64,000 nt of DNA from Cryomorpha sp963748925 (lineage in GTDB: Bacteria > Bacteroidota > Bacteroidia > Flavobacteriales_D > Cryomorphaceae): NCBI GenBank assembly GCA_963748925.1, contig CAVVKG010000004.1, positions 24,193 to 88,192 of the forward strand, given 5' to 3'. The notes under the pieces were generated by a model, which was given only the letters and a program-made list of their open reading frames with translations, made no database searches and was not told where the DNA came from. The position numbers and the translations under genes are program-made. Of this stretch, positions 17,666-25,763 are shown piece after piece. Within the stretch, counting starts at the first letter, position 1, and the number at the start of each line of letters is the position of its first letter.

Positions 17666-18292
17666 ATGAAAAGAATATTTATTACTGCATTATTTCTTAG
17701 TATAATTTCTTTATCAATCCAGGCTCAGTATATTGGTGTGAAGGGAGGATTAAACCTTTCTAACTTAAATATTGATGAGGTTGATGATGAAAACATGAGA
17801 ACTGGTTATCACTTTGGTGCCTACATAAATTTACCGATTAGTGATGGATTCGCAATTCAGCCCGAGGTATTATATTCCACTAAAGGTTCTGAAGGTGAAT
17901 ACAATCAAGACTTAGGAATTTTCGGTGAATTTAATTCAACCGCTACATTCAAGCTTGATTACATTGATGTTCCGATCCTGGCAGTTTTTAAATTGGGTGA
18001 TGCCATAGAACTTCACGCCGGACCTTATTTCGGTTTTCTCGCAAACTCCAAAATAGAAGTTGATGGTGACTTTGACGGGGAGGATGATTTAGACTCAGAC
18101 AATTTTAAAAATCTAGATTACGGCCTGGTAGGCGGATTAGCTGTAAATTTTGCAGCAATACAAGTTGGTGCAAGATACAATTATGGTCTTCAGGAGGTTC
18201 AGGATAGTGAAGCCTCTGAATTGTTCCTAGGTGATGCTAAAAATTCTTATTTTCAAGTATTCGCGGCATTGCGAATTGGAAATTACGACTGA
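17666..18292 (+). CDS. PorT-family outer-membrane beta-barrel protein
   Basis: This 208-residue protein has a signal peptide 'MKRIFITALFLSIISLSIQAQ' and then alternating beta strands typical of the OMP_b-brl_2 (PF13568) porin-family barrels: 'YIGVKGGLNLSNLN', 'GYHFGAYINLPISDGFAIQPEVLYSTKG', 'LDYIDVPILAVFKLGDAIELHAGPYFGFL', 'LDYGLVGGLAVNFAAIQVGARYNYGL'. It should form a small eight-strand barrel in the outer membrane. The frame is open from 17561, but the ATG at 17666 puts the signal peptide first. A strong terminator follows. Transported substrate or binding role is unknown. Confidence 0.88.
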   Translation: MKRIFITALFLSIISLSIQAQYIGVKGGLNLSNLNIDEVDDENMRTGYHFGAYINLPISDGFAIQPEVLYSTKGSEGEYNQDLGIFGEFNSTATFKLDYIDVPILAVFKLGDAIELHAGPYFGFLANSKIEVDGDFDGEDDLDSDNFKNLDYGLVGGLAVNFAAIQVGARYNYGLQEVQDSEASELFLGDAKNSYFQVFAALRIGNYD

Positions 18293-18317
18293 TAAAAATA
18301 TGGTTGTTTGAATGATT

Positions 18318-18349
18318 AAGGGCTGCTCAATATTGAGCAGCCCTTTTTC
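18318..18349 (+). terminator. Rho-independent terminator
   Basis: A long perfect stem AAGGGCTGCTCAAT/ATTGAGCAGCCCTT followed by TTTT, 26 bp after the OMP gene and before the convergent OmpA-family gene. Confidence 0.93.
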
Positions 18350-18377
18350 TTTATCCACTAAAGTCTGATCACACTGA

Positions 18378-20771
18378 TTAATTCTCGACGATTGTTACCT
18401 CTACCCTTCTGGAATTAGGCTCAAATTTTTCCGCGCCATTACTGATCCCTCCACCTTTTACTTCAATCTTTTCTTTACTAATACCTTTTGAAATAAGGTA
18501 ATCCATAACTGCTGTCGCACGTTGTTCTGATAATTTCAAATTGTATTCGGCATTTCCACTTTTGTCTGTGTAACCAGTTAGCAAAACTTTTCTGGAGTCA
18601 GCGTTTTTCACATCTTCCACTACTATGTCCAGTTTTTGAAGTTCAGCGCTATCGAGATTTGTTTTATTGAGTCCGAAATTACATTCTATTGGATAATCAC
18701 CTTTCAATTCTACAGTTGTTTCAGTTGATTTTAATGGCTCCGGGGATATAACAGCAGATGTATCAGCAGGCGATATAGAGATAGAATCTACAGGAGATTC
18801 ATCCATAACATTTGATGTATCTATCTCTGAAACAGTTAAATCGGAAAGGAGTAAAGAATCATTCGCAGCGATTTGAGTAGAATCAATGCCTAAAGAATCA
18901 TTCTCAAAATAATATCCTATGGGTGGATCCGCCACATAGGCGCTATCGGCCACGGCAGCGGTATCAGCCAGAGCAGTAGTATCGGCTATTCCATATTGTA
19001 ACTTCAGGGCTGCAAGTTCAGCTTCCAGCCTATCAAGCTCTTGCTGGGCTGCCGCACTTTCATAGTAAACGGTATCAGGCTCACTCTCCTTGTTCTTCCC
19101 TCCCGATAATAATGCACCTAGAGCTGTCCCTGCTGCTCCAGCAGCAATAATTTTTCCGGCTTCGTTATTCTTATTCTGATTACTCAGTTTTGATATTTCT
19201 TGTCGGTTCTTTTGTATCTCTCTGTTCTGCTGAGCCAAAAGCTTATTCTGATTATCCTCCAATGAGGCTTGAAGCGCATCATTCTCGGAATCGTTAGATT
19301 TCTCTTTTATGATTGTTTCTGAATCATCATTCTCGTTTTTTTCCGTCTCTTCATTTTTTTCCTCTTTATCTTCCTTTTCCGTTGAAGCTGACTTATCTAT
19401 TAATTCAGTTTGGGCATTAGTTGAAGCAGTATCAACTCTCTGTGCGGGAGATGCCGACCTTTCTATATAGACGGTATCAACCCGATCAGGAGAAGTATTC
19501 ATGTTTTTTTCACCTGGAATTGTATCAGCCCTTTGCTGAACAGGGGTTGACCTCTCAATATAAACGGTATCAACTTCGCCAGTAGCCGTATTCTGAAGAA
19601 TAGGTGAACTATTTCTATTTGTTGAGAGTGAATCTTGTTCAAAAACCGTTGAATCCGACTCTTGGTTAGCCGGCAAAGCTTTCTCTATATAAACCGAATC
19701 CCTTTCAAGCCCTGTTGAATCCTTAAGAGCCTTTGTTTCTTGGGTTACAAGGGTATCTCCTGTGCCTACCGAGTCAATTCTTTCAACGTTTTCTAATTCT
19801 TCAATGGGTTCCATCATTGTGGTATCACTTCTTGAAATTGAGTCCAGGCCGGTAATTAAATTGTCTGGTTGAACCCTTCTCTTATAAAGGCTGTCAAAGT
19901 GCATGAATATCTGAAGCGAGTCGGCACGAGTAAGGTTTAGATTTCCCGCCACCATTTTTGGGGATCCATTAAGTGAACTATCGCGCATTTCACCAATCGA
20001 CCTGGATGATGAAGAAGTATCCGGCAAAACCAAAATTGAAGAAAACATATCAATTTTTTCTACTTTTTCAGCTTTAACCGGTGCAGAAATATGAGCATCA
20101 GGAACAAAAACAGGTGCTACGAATTTACTTTTACGACTTCCAAAGTGATAATTGAGTGCCACCTTCCAAACGTTATAACGTTCATTCTCGGCTATATCTC
20201 CTTCTACCACACTTGACCGGGTTCCAAGTATCTCAAGCGCGGCTTCAGCTGTAATTCGATCACCAAGTCTAAATTTCAGGCCATTTTCAAATCCAAAGGT
20301 AAGATCTCCGTTATTTGAATTGAAATTATCAATTTGGGAATACTTGGTTGTATAACCGGCTTCCAGTCTGTGAAAAAATGATAGAAAGGATCTCTGGCTA
20401 AATAAGTAACCGTTGTCCCAGTAATAACCTAGGCTTAAAAAGCTCCCTGACATATTTTCAACTGCCGCACCACCTAACTTCGCCTGAAAGAAATTCACAC
20501 CAAAAGTGAAATCGTTACCAAGTCGGTGTTCAACCCGAAGGCCATAAGCAAAAGCGTTCTCATCTTCGGGCGTAGTAACATCACTGCTCTTGGTCAACAA
20601 CCCTCCGTAAGGGCTGAATTGCCAATTGTATAAATCTCGCTGTGCACTACACGTATCCGTAGCAAATATGATAGTAAGAAGCGAAAGAATAATTAGTTTA
20701 ATTGATCTCAAAATAAGTGTATTTAATGGGATTAGATTAGAAAGGGCGATTACCTGCTTAAGCCAAACCAC
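18378..20771 (-). CDS. OmpA-family protein with N-terminal barrel and repetitive linker
   Basis: This large outer-membrane protein has a hydrophobic signal ending 'TDTCSAQ', a beta-barrel-like N domain (to about residue 215), a long disordered Ser/Thr/Asp/Glu linker, and a C-terminal OmpA peptidoglycan-binding domain ('LTGYTDKSGNAEYNLKLSEQRATAVMDYLISKGI', ending 'NSRRVEVTIVEN'). The linker repeats 'DTVYIERS' several times and includes a coiled-coil and Gly/Ala-rich segment near residues 500-560. The longest frame uses a GTG at 20771 that overlaps the upstream gene by 22 bp. A TTG at 20711 just before the signal peptide is an alternative start. Likely an operon with the gene at 20750-21916. 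Confidence 0.85.
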   Translation of the reverse strand: MVWLKQVIALSNLIPLNTLILRSIKLIILSLLTIIFATDTCSAQRDLYNWQFSPYGGLLTKSSDVTTPEDENAFAYGLRVEHRLGNDFTFGVNFFQAKLGGAAVENMSGSFLSLGYYWDNGYLFSQRSFLSFFHRLEAGYTTKYSQIDNFNSNNGDLTFGFENGLKFRLGDRITAEAALEILGTRSSVVEGDIAENERYNVWKVALNYHFGSRKSKFVAPVFVPDAHISAPVKAEKVEKIDMFSSILVLPDTSSSSRSIGEMRDSSLNGSPKMVAGNLNLTRADSLQIFMHFDSLYKRRVQPDNLITGLDSISRSDTTMMEPIEELENVERIDSVGTGDTLVTQETKALKDSTGLERDSVYIEKALPANQESDSTVFEQDSLSTNRNSSPILQNTATGEVDTVYIERSTPVQQRADTIPGEKNMNTSPDRVDTVYIERSASPAQRVDTASTNAQTELIDKSASTEKEDKEEKNEETEKNENDDSETIIKEKSNDSENDALQASLEDNQNKLLAQQNREIQKNRQEISKLSNQNKNNEAGKIIAAGAAGTALGALLSGGKNKESEPDTVYYESAAAQQELDRLEAELAALKLQYGIADTTALADTAAVADSAYVADPPIGYYFENDSLGIDSTQIAANDSLLLSDLTVSEIDTSNVMDESPVDSISISPADTSAVISPEPLKSTETTVELKGDYPIECNFGLNKTNLDSAELQKLDIVVEDVKNADSRKVLLTGYTDKSGNAEYNLKLSEQRATAVMDYLISKGISKEKIEVKGGGISNGAEKFEPNSRRVEVTIVEN

Positions 20772-21916
20772 ATATTAATTTCAACGCTCACTCCTACAAA
20801 CGGTCGAACCTCAATCGATCCGGTTCCATCAACATTTTCGAGTACGGTAGCACCTACATTAAATCTCAAAAAGTAGGCGGTTTTATATCCGTACGCAAGA
20901 TAAAATGGTCTTTCAATTAACGGACCCGTATACTTTTCACCGGAATCGAACTCAAAATCATTTATGAAAACTCCTGCTGAAATAGAACTGTTGCTCCAGA
21001 ACTTACCTGAAAAACTTGGATTGGCCAGTGGAAAAGAAACTCCCACAAATGGCGATGCATCATAGTCGATGTTGTCATCCAGCCCACCTTTATTTTGAAC
21101 GGCACCATATCCCACATTTACTGGAATAACATTTCTCGTTTTTTCCGTTTTGTAATTGTCAACTACACGCGAGATCTCAAGGACAGAAAGATTATAAGAT
21201 AAATACTGATCAATTTCACGCTTTACAACGGTCTGTAGATTTTCTACCTGACTATTAAAATATTTGATTTTCTGTTCCGTTTTGGACGGATCCTCCCCTT
21301 TTTTCAAAATATTAAACTTGCTCTCCTTCAAGTTGAGATCATCCATGTTTTCAAGCTGATCAAGAACGAGTTGAGAAAATCCCGGAAACTCCATATTCAA
21401 ATCATTTCTAAACAAAACCAAGCCATCTTTCATCAGCTTGTTTAGGTCTTTAACCATTTCTTTTGGATCCTTTTTCAAATCGGCATCATTTCTGTCTGCA
21501 ACAATATTTAATTCAAGATAAGCCCGTACAGATTCGTAAACGTCTCGCTTAAGATTCTCTTTCTCTATAGGTGATACTTTCCTGAAGTATTTTAACTCAA
21601 TAGTGTAGGTAGAATTAGAACGCAAACTATAATTTACAGGCACGAAAAAATTCGGTTGACTACCTTCTAGTGATTTGGTCCAAACTCCCGTATGCAAAGG
21701 GTTTTTACTACGGTCGTCAGAGCCATATATTTCTACGGCTACCATGGTAATGTCTGCTGGCAAAACGCCGCTCAACATCCATTCAGTTTCTGAAGGTAAT
21801 TTCTGATTCTCTCCAAACCAGTTCTTTTCGTAGTCGTAATGGACACTTTCAAATTGAGCATTGGCAATATTGACTGCAAAGAAGACAATAACAGCAAGTA
21901 AAATTTTATTCAACAT
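20750..21916 (-). CDS. Exported protein of unknown function, partner of OmpA-family gene
   Basis: This 388-residue protein has a clean signal peptide 'LLAVIVFFAVNIANAQ'. Residues ~20-120 look like an all-beta domain, residues ~125-250 are charged and helical with 'DPKEMVKDLNKLMKDGLVLF', and the last ~130 residues are barrel-like strands ('FVGVSFPLANPSF', 'AYGYKTAYFLRFNVGATVLE', 'EVRPFVGVSVEINMWFGLSR'). I do not recognise a family. It overlaps the OmpA-family gene downstream by 22 bp, which argues that the two proteins act together at the outer membrane. Confidence 0.78.
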   Translation of the reverse strand: MLNKILLAVIVFFAVNIANAQFESVHYDYEKNWFGENQKLPSETEWMLSGVLPADITMVAVEIYGSDDRSKNPLHTGVWTKSLEGSQPNFFVPVNYSLRSNSTYTIELKYFRKVSPIEKENLKRDVYESVRAYLELNIVADRNDADLKKDPKEMVKDLNKLMKDGLVLFRNDLNMEFPGFSQLVLDQLENMDDLNLKESKFNILKKGEDPSKTEQKIKYFNSQVENLQTVVKREIDQYLSYNLSVLEISRVVDNYKTEKTRNVIPVNVGYGAVQNKGGLDDNIDYDASPFVGVSFPLANPSFSGKFWSNSSISAGVFINDFEFDSGEKYTGPLIERPFYLAYGYKTAYFLRFNVGATVLENVDGTGSIEVRPFVGVSVEINMWFGLSR

Positions 21917-22259
21917 GTGGTTTTAATTTATCGGTCGTATTAATTAATAACAATTTTGAATACCCATCTGGTACCTCGTAAATAACTTAAAGGCTAAGCC
22001 CTTACCTTTAAAACACGTTGAAAACCAAAATGTTTTAACTCTTTGCAAACCGAATAATTACACTTTCAAGAAGGATACAAGAAACTTATACCAATATTAA
22101 TCAATTAATTATCTAAACCAATTCGAACTCCAAAAATTGTTTAGTCAGGTAACTTATTAGATCTGTACCGTTTGGATATCAAATTAAGTAGTTAAGAGCT
22201 TTTCAAACAATTATCAGGCTCAGGTTTATATATTTGTAAACGAATCGAATTTTGAAATT
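21917..22259. other. Divergent intergenic region (343 bp)
   Basis: No gene is visible. The region separates the OmpA-partner gene (minus) from fhs (plus) and must hold promoters for both. Only the fhs-side element at 22229 is recognisable. Confidence 0.6.
22229..22236 (+). promoter_or_regulatory. Candidate -7 element TATATTTG for fhs
   Basis: TATATTTG matches the Bacteroidota TAnnTTTG -7 consensus and lies 23 bp before the fhs ATG. A T-rich 'CTTTTC' sits near the expected -33 position but without a clear TTTG. Confidence 0.55.
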
Positions 22260-23927
22260 ATGAGCGACATCGAAATAGCCCGATCAATCAACTTAAAACA
22301 TATCAATTCAATAGCTAAATCTTTAGACATTTCTGAAGATGACCTTGAGCACTATGGCAAGTACAAGGCCAAGTTGCCACTAAGCTTGATTGATCAGGGC
22401 CAGGTTGACAAGAGCAAATTAATTTTGGTTACTGCCATTTCTCCTACCCCTGCAGGTGAAGGAAAAACTACGATGTCGATTGGTTTATCGCAAGGATTAA
22501 ATAAAATTGGTAAAAAAACTACTGTAGTTCTTCGCGAACCTTCTCTGGGCCCAGTTTTCGGAATGAAAGGCGGTGCAGCAGGCGGTGGTTACAGCCAGGT
22601 GCTGCCGATGGAAGATATTAACATGCACTTCACCGGCGATTTTGCTGCCATCGAAAAGGCCAATAACTTACTTTCCGCCCTGATTGATAACAACATACAA
22701 AGCAAGTCGCGCACTCTCGATATCGATCCGAGGACAGTAGCCTGGAAACGTGTAATGGATATGAACGACCGGTCGCTGCGGAATATAATTACCGGCCTGG
22801 GAGGAATGGGCCAGGGAATTCCGAGTGAGGCAGGATTCAACATCACAGCAGCCTCAGAGATTATGGCTATTCTTTGCCTGGCCAATGATTTGAAAGATCT
22901 CAAGGAACGGATAGGGAATATATTTGTAGGATTCACTACGACAAAGCGACCTGTGTACGCCCGTGAGTTGAATGCTCAGGGAGCCATGGCGGCCTTGTTG
23001 AAAGACGCCATTAAGCCGAACCTGGTGCAAACTATAGAAGGAACTCCTGCCATTATTCACGGCGGTCCATTTGCCAATATCGCCCAGGGAACAAATAGTG
23101 TTATTGCCACAAAAATGGGGTTGTCACTTTCAGAATACGTAGTTACAGAAGCCGGTTTCGGTGCCGATTTGGGTGCCGAAAAATTCCTGGATATAAAATG
23201 CCAAAGTGCGGGCCTCTCTCCTAGTGCAGTAGTTGTTGTTGCAACGATCCGCGCACTTAAATTTCACGGCAAGGTTTCACTCAAAGAAATTAATGCCCCC
23301 AATGCGGATGCTGTGAAGCTGGGATTAAAAAATCTGGAGAAACACTTGGAGAACATGAAAAAATTCGGATTGCCTGCTGTTGTTGCAATCAACAAGTTTA
23401 CTACCGACACCGAAGAAGAAACTAATGTTGTAATCAATAAATGCAAGGAATTGGGTATTTCTGTGGCTGTAGCCGATGTATGGGCAAAAGGTGGTGAAGG
23501 GGCAAAAGAACTCGCCACATTGGTTGCGAAGGAGGCCGATAACTTTAAAGGACGTTTTACCCCTATCTACAACTGGAACTTACCGGTAAAAGAGAAGGTA
23601 AAAAAATTGGCCACTGAAATTTACGGAGCCGCTGATGTTGAATATACTGCTGATGCAGAGAAATCGCTCGCTAATGTGGCCAAATTGGGCCTGGAGCACT
23701 TACCCATTTGTGTAGCCAAAACGCAGTATTCTTTTTCTGACAATCCCGCTCTACTCGGAAGACCGGAAGGATTCAATATTACAGTAAGAGAAATAGAAAT
23801 TGCTGCAGGAGCAGGTTTTCTTGTGCTAACAACAGGAGCCATCATGCGGATGCCGGGATTGCCGTCGTTGCCTTCAGCCGAGGCTATCGACATTGATGAA
23901 AATGGTAATATTACGGGGTTGTTTTAA
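22260..23927 (+). CDS. fhs: Formate--tetrahydrofolate ligase
   Basis: This 555-residue cytoplasmic enzyme makes 10-formyl-THF from formate, THF and ATP, feeding purine synthesis and one-carbon metabolism. The nucleotide-binding 'TPAGEGKTT' lies at residues 63-71, followed by 'LREPSLGPVFGMKGGAAGGGYSQV' and 'HFTGDFAAI', both hallmarks of the family. Later 'HGGPFANIAQGTNS' and 'VTEAGFGADLGAEKF' are also diagnostic. The length is normal. It is a single-gene unit with its own promoter. No fold or purine genes are adjacent. Confidence 0.97.
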   Translation: MSDIEIARSINLKHINSIAKSLDISEDDLEHYGKYKAKLPLSLIDQGQVDKSKLILVTAISPTPAGEGKTTMSIGLSQGLNKIGKKTTVVLREPSLGPVFGMKGGAAGGGYSQVLPMEDINMHFTGDFAAIEKANNLLSALIDNNIQSKSRTLDIDPRTVAWKRVMDMNDRSLRNIITGLGGMGQGIPSEAGFNITAASEIMAILCLANDLKDLKERIGNIFVGFTTTKRPVYARELNAQGAMAALLKDAIKPNLVQTIEGTPAIIHGGPFANIAQGTNSVIATKMGLSLSEYVVTEAGFGADLGAEKFLDIKCQSAGLSPSAVVVVATIRALKFHGKVSLKEINAPNADAVKLGLKNLEKHLENMKKFGLPAVVAINKFTTDTEEETNVVINKCKELGISVAVADVWAKGGEGAKELATLVAKEADNFKGRFTPIYNWNLPVKEKVKKLATEIYGAADVEYTADAEKSLANVAKLGLEHLPICVAKTQYSFSDNPALLGRPEGFNITVREIEIAAGAGFLVLTTGAIMRMPGLPSLPSAEAIDIDENGNITGLF

Positions 23928-23987
23928 ACGGAACCCTTCACAAATTCCATCCTAACCCCAATAGAGCCAGATTGAACAAGTGCGAAT

Positions 23988-24419
23988 TCATTTCAGAAAA
24001 GTTAATCCTTCTTCGATACCCGTAGCGAGCTCGTAAATACTGGTTTCGCTTAGCATTCTTTTCAAATCATCTCTTATTCCGGTAAACTTATCATGGACGG
24101 GACATGGTTTCTCTGAATCGCATTCTTTCAAGCCCAGAGCACAGCCCCTAAAAATGGTATCGCCATCTATGGCGGTTACTATGTTAATAAGCTTAATCTC
24201 TTTCATTCTCATTCTGGAAATTTGAAACCCTCCCGTAGGTCCTTTCACAGAAACCACTATTCCATCGCGAGCCAATTGCTGCAAAATCTTAGCCGTAAAG
24301 GCTTCCGGCGAATCTATTTTCTTCGCTATATCTTTAAGGCTTACTCTATTGTCTTTCAATGATTGCATTGAAATATAAAGCATTGCTTTTATTCCGTACT
24401 CACAGGCTTTTGAGAACAT
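23988..24419 (-). CDS. Rrf2-family transcriptional regulator with Fe-S cysteine motif
   Basis: This 143-residue DNA-binding protein has an Rrf2 winged helix: 'YGIKAMLYIS', 'VSLKDIAKKIDSPEAFTAKILQQLARDGIVVSVKGPTGGFQIS'. Three cysteines, Cys93, Cys100 and Cys106, in the arrangement C-X6-C-X5-C lie in the cluster-binding loop, as in NsrR/IscR-type members. It therefore probably senses NO, oxidants or Fe-S status. A perfect inverted repeat overlaps its own candidate -7 element directly upstream of the ATG, which suggests autoregulation. The neighbouring genes (fhs, csp) are not obvious targets. It cannot be assigned to NsrR or IscR from sequence alone. Confidence 0.9.
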   Translation of the reverse strand: MFSKACEYGIKAMLYISMQSLKDNRVSLKDIAKKIDSPEAFTAKILQQLARDGIVVSVKGPTGGFQISRMRMKEIKLINIVTAIDGDTIFRGCALGLKECDSEKPCPVHDKFTGIRDDLKRMLSETSIYELATGIEEGLTFLK

Positions 24420-24446
24420 TACATTTGTGTTGCAAACTCAAATGTA
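24420..24446 (-). promoter_or_regulatory. Inverted repeat and -7 element at the Rrf2 gene promoter
   Basis: TACATTTG and CAAATGTA form a perfect 8-bp inverted repeat separated by 11 bp, ending directly at the ATG at 24419. Read on the minus strand, the distal arm is itself a TAnnTTTG -7 element. A dimeric regulator bound here would block its own transcription. No clear -33 element is seen. Confidence 0.65.
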
Positions 24447-24492
24447 GGGGTTTTACCATTTGGAGTAGTTAGATCCAATTTATTTTTCTCGA

Positions 24493-24524
24493 ACAAAAAA
24501 AAGCCACGCTAAAGAGCGTGGCTT
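24493..24524 (-). terminator. Rho-independent terminator after the cold-shock gene
   Basis: Stem AAGCCACGCT/AGCGTGGCTT with a 4-nt loop. On the minus strand it is followed by an eight-T run. It lies 27 bp past the stop of the cold-shock gene. Confidence 0.95.
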
Positions 24525-24550
24525 CTGACTAAAAAGTTCTTAAGCTAATA

Positions 24551-24742
24551 TTATACTACTCGTACGTCTACTGCGTTCAATCCTTTTTTTCCTTCTTTAA
24601 GATCAAATTCTACTGCATCACCTTCACGAATTTCATCGATCAAGCCTGAGATGTGTACGAAATGTTCTTTGTTTGTTCCTTCTTCTGTGATAAATCCGAA
24701 TCCTTTAGATTCGTTGAAGAATTTTACTGTGCCTTTGTTCAT
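24551..24742 (-). CDS. Cold-shock protein (CspA family)
   Basis: This 63-residue single-domain OB-fold RNA chaperone has the RNP1 motif 'KGFGFI' (residues 13-18) and an RNP2 motif 'HFVHIS' (27-32). It begins 'MNKGTVKFFNESKGFGFI', a normal Csp N terminus. The protein should bind single-stranded RNA and prevent structure formation, at low temperature or constitutively. It is a single gene with a well-formed promoter and terminator. The leader between the -7 element and the ATG is about 30 nt and A/T-rich, shorter than the long regulated leader of enterobacterial cspA. Confidence 0.95.
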   Translation of the reverse strand: MNKGTVKFFNESKGFGFITEEGTNKEHFVHISGLIDEIREGDAVEFDLKEGKKGLNAVDVRVV

Positions 24743-24772
24743 TGTAATTTATTAAATAATGATTTTAAAGTG

Positions 24773-24801
24773 CAAATGTAACCAAATATTTGATGAAACA
24801 A
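24773..24801 (-). promoter_or_regulatory. Promoter of the cold-shock gene (TTG-N18-TACATTTG)
   Basis: On the minus strand, TTG is followed by 18 bp and then TACATTTG, a good match to the Bacteroidota -33/-7 pattern, about 30 bp upstream of the cold-shock ATG. The rest of the gap to 25067 (24802-25067) shows no gene and no other clear signal. Confidence 0.7.
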
Positions 24802-25067
24802 GCATTTATCCTAAATCTTTATTCGAAATGAAAGCATTAATGGTTTCTATAATGGGGTGGTGATAAAAGGAAAACCGGTGAAATGTTGGGAGAAATCATT
24901 CGGATACATCTTAAATGACACAATATGATTTGACTTTAACTTTAAAAAACTGATCTCCCCGAATTTATAATGTGAGCGTAGCTGCTAATCCTTAAACTAA
25001 GTCAGAGAAAAATCTTTGTTTTTGGTCAGCTGAATAATCTTTTGCTCCGTCTTAATTAAGCTTAAAG

Positions 25068-25676
25068 CTAAAATAGCTCTGTCTGACCAACAACCGAGGC
25101 CTTCTCCAATTGCAACAATTTCTTCTTCGCAGGCAAGCCTCCCGCATATCCTGTTAAACTACCATATGCACCAATAACTCTGTGGCAGGGAACTATAATT
25201 GAAATGGCATTGGCCCCATTGGCGGAAGCCACAGCACGAATAGCTCCAGGGTTCTCAAGCTTTTCTGCAAGCTCAAAATAAGACACCGTCTTCCCAAATG
25301 GGATTTTCAATAGCGCATTCCAAACCTGTACTTGAAAATCAGTACCGGCAAAATCGAGTGATAGCTCAAAACCCTTGCGGCCACCCGAAAAATATTCCTC
25401 TAGTTGGGATATCGTTCTCTCAATAATCGCTGATGATCCTTCTGCAAATTCGGCATGGTAAAAAGATCTTAAACGATTATCAACCGTGCTGCGCATTTTG
25501 CGATATCGCCAGTCGCAAAGGCAAAGCTTCTCGCCAAATGAACCGATAATAAGTTCACCAACCGGGCTAGTGTAAGAGTGCGCTACTATTGTTTCCAAGT
25601 GAGAATTTTTGACAATATAAAGGTTTAAACTGGTATTTGGAGTGACCATATGAGAGCGAGAAAATCGATTCACCAA
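25068..25676 (-). CDS. Methylated-DNA--protein-cysteine methyltransferase (MGMT/Ogt)
   Basis: This is a suicide repair enzyme that removes O6-alkyl groups from guanine. The catalytic motif 'VPCHRVIG' places the acceptor at Cys164, with 'GKTVSYFELAEKLENPGAIRAVASANGAN' before it (helix-turn-helix region and Asn hinge) and 'LTGYAGGLPAKKKLLQLEK' after it. The N-terminal ~100 residues form the ribonuclease-H-like domain ('TSPVGELIIGSFGEKLCLCDW'). The 202-residue frame starts at 25676. A later Met (residue 10) is possible and the exact start is not decided. The tricorn-type gene is divergent, 88 bp away. Confidence 0.9.
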   Translation of the reverse strand: MVNRFSRSHMVTPNTSLNLYIVKNSHLETIVAHSYTSPVGELIIGSFGEKLCLCDWRYRKMRSTVDNRLRSFYHAEFAEGSSAIIERTISQLEEYFSGGRKGFELSLDFAGTDFQVQVWNALLKIPFGKTVSYFELAEKLENPGAIRAVASANGANAISIIVPCHRVIGAYGSLTGYAGGLPAKKKLLQLEKASVVGQTELF

Positions 25677-25763
25677 AAACTCTAAAAATTCCCAAAAATT
25701 AATATCATCAAACTATTTTAAGTTCTTTTGAGGATACCTGATCAACATACATTACCCTCAAAT

